A stretch of DNA of 19,739 nucleotides from CAJGDV01 sp036667875 (GTDB lineage Bacteria; Bacillota_I; Bacilli_A; RF39; UBA660): NCBI GenBank assembly GCA_036667875.1, contig JAVWTD010000020.1:1-19739 (forward strand), read 5' to 3'. Both the position numbers and the translations under genes were made by a program. Below are positions 7,791 through 15,431 of this stretch, in pieces. Each line of letters opens with the position of its first letter. Positions within the stretch are counted from its first letter, which is position 1. Below the pieces are notes generated by a model. The model was given only the letters and a program-made list of their open reading frames with translations, was not told the DNA's origin and ran no database searches.

Positions 7791-7800
7791 TGTTCTTTTT
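7779..7800 (+). terminator. Intrinsic terminator of the GDPD-ABC operon
   Basis: A 7-bp stem AAAGAGC / GTTCTTT (7779-7785 with 7792-7798, one G-T pair) with a 6-base loop runs into a long T-tract. It overlaps the end of the second GDPD gene. Confidence 0.65.
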
Positions 7801-7811
7801 CTTTTTGCTTG

Positions 7812-7820
7812 CATAAGATA
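7812..7820 (+). promoter_or_regulatory. CATA-type -10 box before cotE
   Basis: CATAAGATA fits the sigma-K/sigma-E-like -10 pattern CATAnnnTA, and B. subtilis cotE is driven by these factors. I find no convincing -35 at the right distance, so this is weak support only. Confidence 0.25.
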
Positions 7821-7838
7821 ATATAAAGAGGTGATATT

Positions 7839-8378
7839 GTGGCTTCATATAAAGAAATAGTTACAAAGGCAATAGTAGGAAAAGGGAAAAAATATTTTAA
7901 AAATAATTATAATATAGAAGTATCTGGACCTACAAATGTTTTAGGCTGTTGGGTAATAAACCACAAATTTAAAGGTTATAAATCAGGAGAAAAAATAGGC
8001 GTAGATGGATCATTTGATGTTAATATTTGGTATAGTTACGAAGCTGATTCAAAAACAGCAGTAATTAATAAAAAAATCGATTATAATGACCTATTTAATG
8101 TATCAATAAAAGAAGATGCCGACTTAACAAGCGATACAGACATTATAGTTAGAACATTAAAACAACCAACAGTAACTAAAGTAGAAATAGAAAATGGTAA
8201 AGTCGTATTTGACATAGAAAAAGAACTAGGAGTAGAAATAGTAGGAGAAACTAAAATGAAAATAGTAGTCGAAGACGAAGAAGAACCATGGGAAGAAATA
8301 AACGATGAACTAAATGAAACAGAAGAAAAAATAATCGATAATAATATACAAGAAGACTATCTAGAAGAATCATTTTGA
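7839..8378 (+). CDS. cotE: Outer spore coat morphogenetic protein CotE
   Basis: CotE forms the layer on the developing spore onto which the outer coat assembles, in the mother cell. The N-terminal two thirds align by eye with B. subtilis CotE: YKEIVTKAIVGKGKK at 4-18, LGCWVINHKF at 35-44 and GSFDVNIWYSY at 57-67, the most recognisable blocks of the family, and a VVGETK-like segment at 135-139. From about residue 145 the tail is strongly acidic, as in the known protein. Length is 179 residues against 181. GTG is taken as the start because AAAGAGGTGA is 4 bases upstream and the next residues (A-S-Y-K-E) fit the family's beginning. It follows the GDPD-ABC operon behind a terminator, so it should be a separate unit. 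TGA is its stop. Confidence 0.95.
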   Translation: MASYKEIVTKAIVGKGKKYFKNNYNIEVSGPTNVLGCWVINHKFKGYKSGEKIGVDGSFDVNIWYSYEADSKTAVINKKIDYNDLFNVSIKEDADLTSDTDIIVRTLKQPTVTKVEIENGKVVFDIEKELGVEIVGETKMKIVVEDEEEPWEEINDELNETEEKIIDNNIQEDYLEESF

Positions 8379-8388
8379 TTCTTTTTTT
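8365..8388 (+). terminator. Intrinsic terminator overlapping the cotE stop
   Basis: An 8-bp perfect stem AAGAATCA / TGATTCTT (8365-8372 with 8376-8383) with a TTT loop is followed by a T-run. The stop codon TGA lies within it. Confidence 0.8.
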
Positions 8389-8449
8389 GTTGATTTACTA
8401 ATTCAAATTAATTTTAAATCATTTTTACACTATCACTTCTTTTAAAATA

Positions 8450-8478
8450 TATACAACCAATAATTTTGGTGCTATAAT
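8450..8478 (+). promoter_or_regulatory. Sigma-A promoter with extended -10
   Basis: TGCTATAAT (8470-8478) is an exact extended -10 (TGnTATAAT), with a weak -35, TATACA (8450-8455), 17 bases upstream. The ribosome site TAGGAGGT begins about a dozen bases later. It serves the membrane protein at 8503. Confidence 0.65.
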
Positions 8479-8502
8479 ATATATAGAAGTAGGAGGTCAT
8501 TT

Positions 8503-10638
8503 ATGAATCAAAAAAATACTAATAATCTTTCAAACATAATAACTTTTTTTAATATGCTTTCATTAGTGATTTTATTTTTATTTAAATCACAAAATATTTT
8601 TAATTTTTTAGGAGAAGCTATTATACTTATCGGCGGTATTATATATCTAAAAAGTGAACAAAAAAAACGAAAAGAAATTATTTTATTATTAGGCTTAATT
8701 ACTTTACCTTTTAATTTTATTTCAGGAGTATTTTTTTTACTATTATTTACTACTATGTTAAATTTTCAAGAATCAAAATTAAGAGGTTCTCCTGTTAAAC
8801 CAGAAATTAAAAGAATTGATTTACTTTTAAAACTAGGAGTATTTATGGTTGTTCTAGCGGGCTTAATGTTCTCATTAAGTTCTTGGAAAGTAGTGCCTGA
8901 CATAGTCCAAGTATTGATTTTACTTTTAATTGCTATCACTTTTTTAGTTTTATCAAGTTTTAGTGAGAAAAATTTAAAGATAATGAATACAACAAAATTG
9001 TATTTTATCTGTTCATTAGGTTTTATTTTATTATCATATTTAACAATAAGTAATTTACAAATACTTGGACCACAATTTGTTTTTGGAAAAGAAATTTTTA
9101 ATGGATTATTATTTGTTTTATTGTCATCATTATTACAAATTTATTCTCTAAAATTCAAAAAAGAAAATTTAAAAATAGGTAGTGTATTATTTCTATTTAT
9201 TGGTATTCTATATTTTGTAAACTATTTGGCAGTACCAGTTGGAATTATTTATATGTTTATTAATCTTTTTATTATAGTACTTAATTTAAAAGATAAAAAA
9301 AATAATTTGTTATTAAAATTATTATCTTATTTAATGATTATTGCAACAATTGGTAAATTTGAAGTTATGAACGTATACTTAAATTTAGGAAATATGTGTC
9401 TTTTAGTTTTAAACTTATTAGTAATGCTTAAAGATAAAAAAACATACAATCTAAATGCTATTCTTATCAATCTAGTTATTGTTTCATCTTCTTTATTTTT
9501 TAACAATAAAGAAAATATCATTATTGCAGTTATAATTTTGTCTTCGCTTCATATTTTACTTTTACTAACAAAATTTATAAAGAACAATAAGAATTTCTAC
9601 AAACCTTTTTTGATTTCTAATTTATTTATAATGATAGTTTTATTTATTATAGGTGTTGATACCGCTAGAATGATTATTGCAATATCCCTAATTGTAAGTC
9701 ACATTGTATATCTTCTTACATTCTATAAAGAAGATAAAATAAAATTAAATATTAGATTTGAACCAGTTTATATTGCCTTGTGTTTGATAGGTTCATATTA
9801 TTTTCTTACAAAACATGGTATATTCTCAAACGTTGAATTTCTAACGATTTCTTATTTAGTGTTTGCTCTATTTAATATTCAAACTAAGAATAATAAATTC
9901 CCATACTTTTTATTATTTATTGCAACATTCTTATTGACGTTTGAACGTTTATTTGTAGAAAACAATATATTATGTGCAGCCATATTTATTATTTATTCAA
10001 TTTTTCTTTATATTTTCAGTACTAAATCTAAGGATAAATTATTAAATAGTTTAAAAAATGAATTTTTTATATTTATTTTCATTGCAATATATTTCTTATT
10101 TAATATATTTCCAATATTAAATATAGATATCACATTAAATAATTTGTTAACCCTTATTCTATTTGGTTTATTATCAATAATAAATAAACAAAGTAGACTA
10201 GCACCGCTTTCAATCTTTATTCCTTTTTATACATTATTAGGTAATTTAACAATAGATCATGAAATATTAATGCTTTTAGAGATAATATCTTTAGTATCTT
10301 TTGTTATTATAATGTGTTGTAAAGTTATAAAAAAAGATAAGACAAAAAATTTATTCTCATCCATCTCACTTTTTATAATACTAACTCTATATCTTTTAGG
10401 AAATAGTCTATTAGTAAGTTTATTTATTAGTATGATATGTCTTATTATGATAGCATATAGTTTTATAAATCCAAAAGTAAAATATATATTTTATACAGGT
10501 ATATTAGTTACAGTTTTTAATTTGTTTTATCAACTTAGAAACATTTGGTCTATGATTCCATTTTGGCTATATGTTCTTATAATCGGATTAGCCATAATTA
10601 TTTTAATTACATTAAAACAAAGTAAACACAAAGAATAA
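8503..10638 (+). CDS. Large polytopic membrane protein of unknown function
   Basis: I do not recognise the family with confidence. The 711 residues are nearly all membrane: I count about 19-21 hydrophobic segments joined by short, mostly Lys-rich loops, with no soluble domain larger than about 20 residues. No transporter signature, glycosyltransferase motif or catalytic histidine cluster stands out. The last segment (an R-x2-W-x3-PFWLY stretch then a hydrophobic span and a KQSKHKE tail) resembles the C-terminal span of large bacterial membrane proteins of the DUF2157/DUF2339 type, a weak resemblance from memory. The ATG has a strong TAGGAGGT site. It has its own vegetative-type promoter and terminator, so it seems independent of cotE and clpC. 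A membrane-embedded sensor, envelope factor or flippase-like role are all open. Confidence 0.8.
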   Translation: MNQKNTNNLSNIITFFNMLSLVILFLFKSQNIFNFLGEAIILIGGIIYLKSEQKKRKEIILLLGLITLPFNFISGVFFLLLFTTMLNFQESKLRGSPVKPEIKRIDLLLKLGVFMVVLAGLMFSLSSWKVVPDIVQVLILLLIAITFLVLSSFSEKNLKIMNTTKLYFICSLGFILLSYLTISNLQILGPQFVFGKEIFNGLLFVLLSSLLQIYSLKFKKENLKIGSVLFLFIGILYFVNYLAVPVGIIYMFINLFIIVLNLKDKKNNLLLKLLSYLMIIATIGKFEVMNVYLNLGNMCLLVLNLLVMLKDKKTYNLNAILINLVIVSSSLFFNNKENIIIAVIILSSLHILLLLTKFIKNNKNFYKPFLISNLFIMIVLFIIGVDTARMIIAISLIVSHIVYLLTFYKEDKIKLNIRFEPVYIALCLIGSYYFLTKHGIFSNVEFLTISYLVFALFNIQTKNNKFPYFLLFIATFLLTFERLFVENNILCAAIFIIYSIFLYIFSTKSKDKLLNSLKNEFFIFIFIAIYFLFNIFPILNIDITLNNLLTLILFGLLSIINKQSRLAPLSIFIPFYTLLGNLTIDHEILMLLEIISLVSFVIIMCCKVIKKDKTKNLFSSISLFIILTLYLLGNSLLVSLFISMICLIMIAYSFINPKVKYIFYTGILVTVFNLFYQLRNIWSMIPFWLYVLIIGLAIIILITLKQSKHKE

Positions 10639-10658
10639 TTAAGTTTATTCTTTTTTCT
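10630..10658 (+). terminator. Intrinsic terminator after the polytopic membrane protein
   Basis: A 9-bp perfect stem AAAGAATAA / TTATTCTTT (10630-10638 with 10645-10653) with a 6-base loop is followed by TTTTTT-rich sequence. The 5' arm includes the stop codon. Confidence 0.8.
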
Positions 10659-10698
10659 TTACTAAACTATACATATAAATATTAAAAATATCTATTTC

Positions 10699-10727
10699 TT
10701 GTTTAAAATAGACAATATTGACATAAT
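10699..10727 (+). promoter_or_regulatory. Candidate clpC promoter
   Basis: TTGTTT (10699-10704) and CATAAT (10722-10727) are spaced by 17 bases, giving a sigma-A-like promoter. The same CATAATATA also fits the CATAnnnTA -10 pattern of sporulation sigma factors, so the factor is undecided. I see no CtsR-type heptad repeat near it. Confidence 0.35.
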
Positions 10728-10748
10728 ATATAACTAGGAGATGATAAA

Positions 10749-12983
10749 TTGTTTGGTAATTTTACAGAAGAATCAAGAAGTTTGATAGTAAACGCAAAAA
10801 AAGAAATGCAAGAATTAAAACATCCCTATGTAGGAAGTGAACACTTATTACTTTCATTTTTAAGAACAAATAAAGAAATATCAAAAAAACTTGAACAGTA
10901 TGGAGTAAATTATGAAAAAGTATTATCCCAAATTAAAAAAATAATAGGAACAGGACTAAATGAAACCGAATTATTTTTATATACACCTCTATTAAGAAGA
11001 ATAATTGAAAACTCAGTAATGGATAGTAAAGATAATAATAGAGAAGTGGTACCAAACGATTTATTTATAAATTTTTTAGAAGAAGGAGAAGGAGTAGGAA
11101 TCCGTATTTTAATGGGTCTAGATGTAGATATAGACAAAATATATTTAGACATAAGAGACAAAAAAACATGTAAAAGTAAGAACAAAAAACAAATATTAAA
11201 AGAAATAGGAATTGACTTAACCGATAAAGCAGAAAAAAAAGAATTAGATCCAGTATTTGGAAGAGATGAAGAAATAAACAGGATTATTGAAATATTAGTA
11301 AGGAGAAAGAAAAATAATCCAATCCTAATAGGAGAAGCAGGAGTCGGTAAAACCGCTATTATAGAAGAATTATCTAAACTAATTGTAGAAAAAAAAGTGC
11401 CCAAAAAATTATTGAACAAAAAAATCATTTCAGTCGATATGGCATCAACTGTAGCGGGTACAAAATACCGAGGTGAATTTGAAGAAAGAATTAAAAGCAT
11501 TCTTCTTGAAGTAGAAGAAAGTGAAGATGTAATCCTTTTTATTGATGAGATTCACACCATTGTAGGAGCAGGAGGAGCTGAAGGAGCAATAGATGCCTCA
11601 AACATATTTAAACCAGCTTTAGCAAGAGGTAAAATATCAATAATCGGAGCAACAACCATTTCAGAATACAAAGAGTACTTTGAAAATGATAAAGCCCTAG
11701 AAAGAAGATTCCAAAAAGTTTTAATCGAAGAACCATCTTTAGAAACAACTAAAACAATTTTAACCAAACTAAAACCAATTTATGAAGAATATCATAAAGT
11801 TACCATTTCATTAGAAATTATAAATGAAATTGTTAGACTCTCAAAAAAATACATAAAAGACAGACACGAACCAGATGCTTCAATTGATTTACTTGATGAA
11901 GCATGCTCGAAAGCAAGTTTAAAAGAAAGCAAAAAAGAAACTGAAATAAAAAAATATTCTAATAATTTATATAAACTAAAACAAACAAAAAAACAATTAA
12001 TTCAAGAAGATAAATACACAGAAGCACGCCTGATAAAAGAACAAGAAAAAATAATTGAAAACAAATTAAACATTTTAGAACTATCTAAAAAGACTACAAC
12101 AAATAAAGTTACAATCAAAAATATTGCAGAGATTTTAAATAAAAGAACTAATATTCCAATATATGAAATAATAGGAACAAATAAAAAAACCATCAAAAAA
12201 ATAGAAACAGAAATTAATAATGCTTTGATAGGACAAAATGACTCCAAAGAAAAAGTAATTAAAATGATTAAAAAAATTAAACTTGGATTAAATGATGAAA
12301 ATAATTGCTTATCCTATATGTTTGTTGGTCCCTCTGGTGTAGGAAAAACCATGCTTGCTAAAACAATTGGTAATATCCTAGTAGGAGAAAAAAACACTAT
12401 TAAAGTGGATATGACTGAATATAAAGAAGCACATACCATAAGTAAAATTGTTGGTTCTCCTCCAGGTTATGTTGGATATAAAGATAATTTTACGCTGTTA
12501 GAAAAAATAAAAAGTAAACCAAATACAGTCCTTATTCTAGATGAGATAGAAGCAGCTTGTAAAGAAGTAATTCATTTATTTTATCAAATTCTTGAAGATA
12601 GTTATATTCTAGACTCTAAAGGCGAACCAGTATATTTCAATAATGTCATAATTATTTTTACATCAAATATAGGTTGTTTAAATAAAACCTTAGGTTTTAC
12701 ACCAAACTCTAATTCAATTGATTCATCACTTAAAGAATATTTTTCAGTACCATTCATAAATAGAATAAATGAAAGCATTATATTTAATGAATTTACAGAA
12801 AAAGAAATAGAAGAAATAATCTTAAAAGAAATTTCTTTAGCATCAAAAAAATATAAAAATCTTAAATTTAATAAAACAAAAATTAATGAGATAAAGGAAA
12901 ATTCAAATTATAAAGAATTTGGTGCCCGCAAAATAAAATATTTAATAAATAAAGAAATAGATAAAATTTTAATACCTTCATAA
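10749..12983 (+). CDS. clpC: ClpC-type AAA+ unfoldase
   Basis: This Hsp100 ATPase unfolds proteins and feeds them to the ClpP peptidase. An N-terminal Clp repeat domain (about 1-140) opens with FGNFTEESRSLIVNAKKE and the GSEHLLLSF block. The first AAA+ domain has Walker A GEAGVGKT (195-202) and Walker B with D266-E267. A short coiled-coil middle region (about 390-445) contains a UVR-like stretch. The second AAA+ domain has Walker A GPSGVGKT (527-534), D598-E599 and an INRINESIIF arginine region. LGF at 648-650 matches the [LIV]-G-[FL] loop that docks ClpP. At 744 residues it is shorter than the usual 810 or so. The start is TTG: it aligns with the family's N-terminus and follows TAGGAGAT. No ctsR-mcsA-mcsB genes accompany it, so its usual stress operon is missing here. 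Confidence 0.93.
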   Translation: MFGNFTEESRSLIVNAKKEMQELKHPYVGSEHLLLSFLRTNKEISKKLEQYGVNYEKVLSQIKKIIGTGLNETELFLYTPLLRRIIENSVMDSKDNNREVVPNDLFINFLEEGEGVGIRILMGLDVDIDKIYLDIRDKKTCKSKNKKQILKEIGIDLTDKAEKKELDPVFGRDEEINRIIEILVRRKKNNPILIGEAGVGKTAIIEELSKLIVEKKVPKKLLNKKIISVDMASTVAGTKYRGEFEERIKSILLEVEESEDVILFIDEIHTIVGAGGAEGAIDASNIFKPALARGKISIIGATTISEYKEYFENDKALERRFQKVLIEEPSLETTKTILTKLKPIYEEYHKVTISLEIINEIVRLSKKYIKDRHEPDASIDLLDEACSKASLKESKKETEIKKYSNNLYKLKQTKKQLIQEDKYTEARLIKEQEKIIENKLNILELSKKTTTNKVTIKNIAEILNKRTNIPIYEIIGTNKKTIKKIETEINNALIGQNDSKEKVIKMIKKIKLGLNDENNCLSYMFVGPSGVGKTMLAKTIGNILVGEKNTIKVDMTEYKEAHTISKIVGSPPGYVGYKDNFTLLEKIKSKPNTVLILDEIEAACKEVIHLFYQILEDSYILDSKGEPVYFNNVIIIFTSNIGCLNKTLGFTPNSNSIDSSLKEYFSVPFINRINESIIFNEFTEKEIEEIILKEISLASKKYKNLKFNKTKINEIKENSNYKEFGARKIKYLINKEIDKILIPS

Positions 12984-13009
12984 AAGAAAAATTATTTTTC
13001 TTTTTTTTG
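12982..13009 (+). terminator. Intrinsic terminator after clpC
   Basis: A perfect 10-bp stem (12982-12991 with 12995-13004) with a TTA loop is followed by a T-run. It starts inside the stop codon. Confidence 0.75.
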
Positions 13010-13065
13010 TTTTAAAAAGGAAATAGCAAAATATATTTGTATGTTATAAGTAAGGAGGTGAGAAC

Positions 13066-14373
13066 ATGAAGAAAACAATTATATTACTATTACTATTATT
13101 TATTGTACCAGTTAAAGCAGAGACTTATTATAGTGAATATACAGACTTTAGTGAATACCAAGACGAAGAAATAAAAGAAGATAATCTAACACTCGTAGAA
13201 AAAGTAGAACTCTATAAAGCCTACAAAGAAAATATATCTTATGAATACCACGACGCCGAAGAGAATTTTAATGGACTTTTTACTGGAAATCAAACATCAA
13301 AAATAGTAGGATGGACACTTACTAAACCAAAATATTTTGTTGATGAACAATATATTTATCATTATCGTAAACTTTTAAAAAACAGATACTTAGAATTTAA
13401 AATAACTACATATTACCCACTTAAAATAACCTTAAACGGAAGTACATTCGTTATTACTCCAAAAAACCCACTTATTTATAAAATACCTGATAACATAAGT
13501 TTAAAAGAACTAAAAATTGAAGCAAACGCCTCAGTATCATTATTGCCTTTACCTAACAAAGGTGTAGATGTCACTTTAAAAAGTAGAGATAAAACGCTAA
13601 ATCTTAGAAGAATAGTAGATAGAGAAAACTATATATTAGGAGATAATAATGAAGCAAATGATTTATTTGAAGATGAAATAACAAAAACAGAGAGCCAAAG
13701 TGAAGTAAAAGGACCCATCCTAAGAACAGAAAAATTATATCTTAGACAAAAGATATATTTTCAATATGAAGTAAGAAAAAATAATTATGAAGATTTTTAT
13801 TTAAAAGAAGAAACTATCGATTTTAAAATAGATAAAGAAAAAAAGAAAAACCAATATCGTTTTAAAACAAGAAAAGACGTAACCATCGAAGACAATATAA
13901 TCTTAAAAGATTATAAAGATGACCCCCTAGACTTTGTAAAGTCAGACCTAGAAGTAACATACACATCAAACTTAGATAAACTTGTAAATGGAAAATATGT
14001 AATAAACTTTATAACCCCATTTAAAGTAATTAAAAAAGATATAATAGTTGATATTAAGGAAAACTATGTAAATTTAATTAAAGAACAAAATAAAGTTCTA
14101 AACGATTTATATGAAGAAAACTTAAAATCAAACTTTTTAATAGATAAAAAAAATTATGAAATAAAAGAAATACTAAATAATAGTAACGAAGAGTATATAG
14201 AAGAAGAATATCAAAAATGTAAAACATCTTTAAAAGAAGTAACACTCACTAAAAAAGAACTAAAAGAACCTAAAAAAATAAAAACAAAAAAGATGAGCAG
14301 TATTATTATTGTCGTATTTATTACACTTTCTTATATAATAGCATTATTTTGTAGAAAAAAGTCGAATGAATAA
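13066..14373 (+). CDS. Exported protein with C-terminal membrane anchor, unknown function
   Basis: I do not recognise the family. The 435 residues begin with a clear signal peptide (KK then a run of Ile/Leu, with a likely cleavage after VKA at residue 18). They end with a single hydrophobic span (about 410-428) and a basic CRKKSNE tail, so the chain should be anchored with its N-terminal 390 residues outside. The ectodomain opens with an acidic, Tyr-rich stretch (residues 20-55). It then alternates short beta-like stretches, suggesting beta-sandwich domains (about 95-180 and 230-330), and ends in a helical, charged stalk (about 335-395). The AAGGAGGTGAG ribosome site is near ideal. No terminator separates it from the spoIIAA-sigF unit 69 bases downstream, so read-through is possible. 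A sporulation or envelope role is inferred only from location. Confidence 0.78.
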   Translation: MKKTIILLLLLFIVPVKAETYYSEYTDFSEYQDEEIKEDNLTLVEKVELYKAYKENISYEYHDAEENFNGLFTGNQTSKIVGWTLTKPKYFVDEQYIYHYRKLLKNRYLEFKITTYYPLKITLNGSTFVITPKNPLIYKIPDNISLKELKIEANASVSLLPLPNKGVDVTLKSRDKTLNLRRIVDRENYILGDNNEANDLFEDEITKTESQSEVKGPILRTEKLYLRQKIYFQYEVRKNNYEDFYLKEETIDFKIDKEKKKNQYRFKTRKDVTIEDNIILKDYKDDPLDFVKSDLEVTYTSNLDKLVNGKYVINFITPFKVIKKDIIVDIKENYVNLIKEQNKVLNDLYEENLKSNFLIDKKNYEIKEILNNSNEEYIEEEYQKCKTSLKEVTLTKKELKEPKKIKTKKMSSIIIVVFITLSYIIALFCRKKSNE

Positions 14374-14414
14374 TTTGTCTAGTTTTGTCGAATTTCACTT
14401 TTATAATTTATAAT
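14360..14414 (+). promoter_or_regulatory. Promoter/operator region of the spoIIAA-sigF operon with Spo0A-box-like repeats
   Basis: GTCGAAT occurs twice in direct orientation, at 14361-14367 (inside the previous gene's end) and 14387-14393. The second, as TGTCGAA (14386-14392), is an exact Spo0A box core. It sits where a -35 would be, with TATAAT at 14409-14414 and another at 14402-14407. An alternative reading is that GTCGAATTT (14387-14395) is the RnnGAATww -10 of a sigma-H promoter, though the -35 at 14365-14373 is poor. In B. subtilis the spoIIA promoter uses sigma-H and Spo0A, so both readings point to entry into sporulation. Confidence 0.5.
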
Positions 14415-14442
14415 ATGATATTCTAAAAAGGAAGGTGATTAA

Positions 14443-14742
14443 GTGTTAAATATGGATTGTTATTTTATGAAAGGGGTTCTAATAATAAGACCAACCAAAG
14501 AAATAAATAAAGAATTTTTAAAACAAATAAATGGACTTATTAGTTATTGTGGGATTAAAAATATCGTTTTTAATTTAAGTGAATTGAAAATAAAATCATT
14601 AGATTTATTAATATATTATAGTGATAATTTAAAAAAGGATGGGGGGAAAGTTTTATTTTGTGGACTAGACGATAAAATCGTTAATAAAAATATAGTAAAA
14701 ACTAAAAATGTATTAACAGCATTAAAAGTATTTAATATATAA
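14443..14742 (+). CDS. STAS-domain protein in the SpoIIAA (anti-anti-sigma factor) position
   Basis: SpoIIAA normally frees sigma-F by binding the anti-sigma kinase SpoIIAB and is switched by phosphorylation of a serine in a DSSG motif. Here the 99 residues follow the STAS pattern: a first strand (GVLIIRP, 11-17), a helix, a second strand (KNIVFNLSEL, 39-48), a helix, then GGKVLFCGL (67-75) and a last helix. The loop that should hold DSSG reads KIKSLDLL (49-56), so only Ser52 remains as a possible phosphosite, and the segment is about three residues shorter than in B. subtilis. The GTG start is supported by AAGGAAGGTGAT directly upstream; an ATG at 14452 would be too far from it. It lies 9 bases before sigF. 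A diverged SpoIIAA is the best reading, by context more than by motif. Confidence 0.65.
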   Translation: MLNMDCYFMKGVLIIRPTKEINKEFLKQINGLISYCGIKNIVFNLSELKIKSLDLLIYYSDNLKKDGGKVLFCGLDDKIVNKNIVKTKNVLTALKVFNI

Positions 14743-14751
14743 AGGAGACAA

Positions 14752-15408
14752 ATGGACAATATAGAAAACCTTATAATGGAAAATAGAAAACTAATATATT
14801 CCATTACAAACTATTTTGAAGGTTATAAAAACAAAGAAGACTTATTTCAAGCCGGAGTTTTAGGAATGATTTCAGCTTATAAGAATTTTGATTCAAACTA
14901 TAATATTAAATTCACAACCTATGCATACCCGTATATCGTAGGAGAAATGAAAAAACTAGTACGAGAAGATAGAGTAGTTCATGTATCTAGAGATTTAATT
15001 AAATTAAACTCAAGAATAGATGCAGCCCGCTCTATGATGGAACAAAAAATGATGAGAAGTCCCACAAATTCTGAATTATCTAATTTCTTAGGAGTAGAAG
15101 AATACCTTATAACAGAAGCCTATAATGCAAATTGCCGAGTCCAAAGTATAGACGAACCAATTACAATAGACTCAAAAGAAATAACACTCCATGAAGTAAT
15201 ACCAGACAAACAAAAAGACATAAACACATTAATTGCCTTGAAGACAGAAATTGAAAAACTAACAGAGTTTGAACAAAATGTTCTAGATCAAAGATACATT
15301 CAAGATAAGACACAATCTGAAATAGCAAACGACTTAGGTATAACCCAAGTTCAAGTATCTAGACAAGTACAAAAAGTTCTAACAAAATTAAAGAAAAAAC
15401 TGGTTTAA
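14752..15408 (+). CDS. sigF: RNA polymerase sigma factor, sigma-F (sporulation) type
   Basis: This factor directs RNA polymerase to the earliest forespore genes. Region 2 is clear: KEDLFQAGVLGMISAYKNFD (28-47), FTTYAYPYIVGEMKKLVRED (54-73) and VSRDL (78-82). Region 3 covers about 85-145. Region 4 ends in the helix-turn-helix TQSEIANDLGITQVQVSR (187-204), whose QVQVSR recognition helix is typical of the sigma-F/G/B group. At 218 residues it lacks about 30 N-terminal residues of B. subtilis sigma-F (255); the ATG at 14752 with AAAGGAG fixes this short start. The upstream STAS gene and downstream spoVA genes match the spoIIA-sigF-spoVA order of other spore-formers and favour sigma-F over sigma-G. 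No spoIIAB is present between the STAS gene and this one. Confidence 0.88.
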   Translation: MDNIENLIMENRKLIYSITNYFEGYKNKEDLFQAGVLGMISAYKNFDSNYNIKFTTYAYPYIVGEMKKLVREDRVVHVSRDLIKLNSRIDAARSMMEQKMMRSPTNSELSNFLGVEEYLITEAYNANCRVQSIDEPITIDSKEITLHEVIPDKQKDINTLIALKTEIEKLTEFEQNVLDQRYIQDKTQSEIANDLGITQVQVSRQVQKVLTKLKKKLV

Positions 15409-15422
15409 CTAGTTTTTTTTTG
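15394..15422 (+). terminator. Intrinsic terminator between sigF and spoVAC
   Basis: A 10-bp stem AAAAAACTGG / CTAGTTTTTT (one G-T pair) with a TTTAA loop is followed by more T. It overlaps the sigF stop and separates sigF from the spoVA genes. Confidence 0.75.
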
Positions 15423-15431
15423 ACCATACTA
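15403..15431 (+). promoter_or_regulatory. Possible forespore (sigma-F/G) promoter of the spoVA operon
   Basis: GTTTA (15403-15407) fits the sigma-F -35 GywTA. CATACTA (15425-15431), 17 bases on, fits the CATnnTA -10 of sigma-G. B. subtilis spoVA is transcribed by sigma-G. The doubt is the very short leader, since the ribosome site TAGGTGAT starts at about 15436. Confidence 0.35.

Noticed and set aside
8376..8400. Alternative genetic code with TGA as tryptophan (Mycoplasma-like)
   Set aside because: TGA ends cotE at the family's expected length and ends spoVAD in an ATGA overlap with spoVAE, while tryptophans are encoded by TGG.
10910..11500. Long minus-strand open frame opposite clpC (196 codons)
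   Set aside because: It lies entirely within clpC on the other strand, in a conserved ATPase region; its hydrophobic translation is the expected mirror of the AAA+ codons, and it has no ribosome site.
13016..13050. Sigma-H-like -35 (AAAGGAAAT) before the exported protein gene
   Set aside because: No GAAT -10 occurs at the right distance; the TGTTATAAG farther on would start transcription inside the ribosome site.
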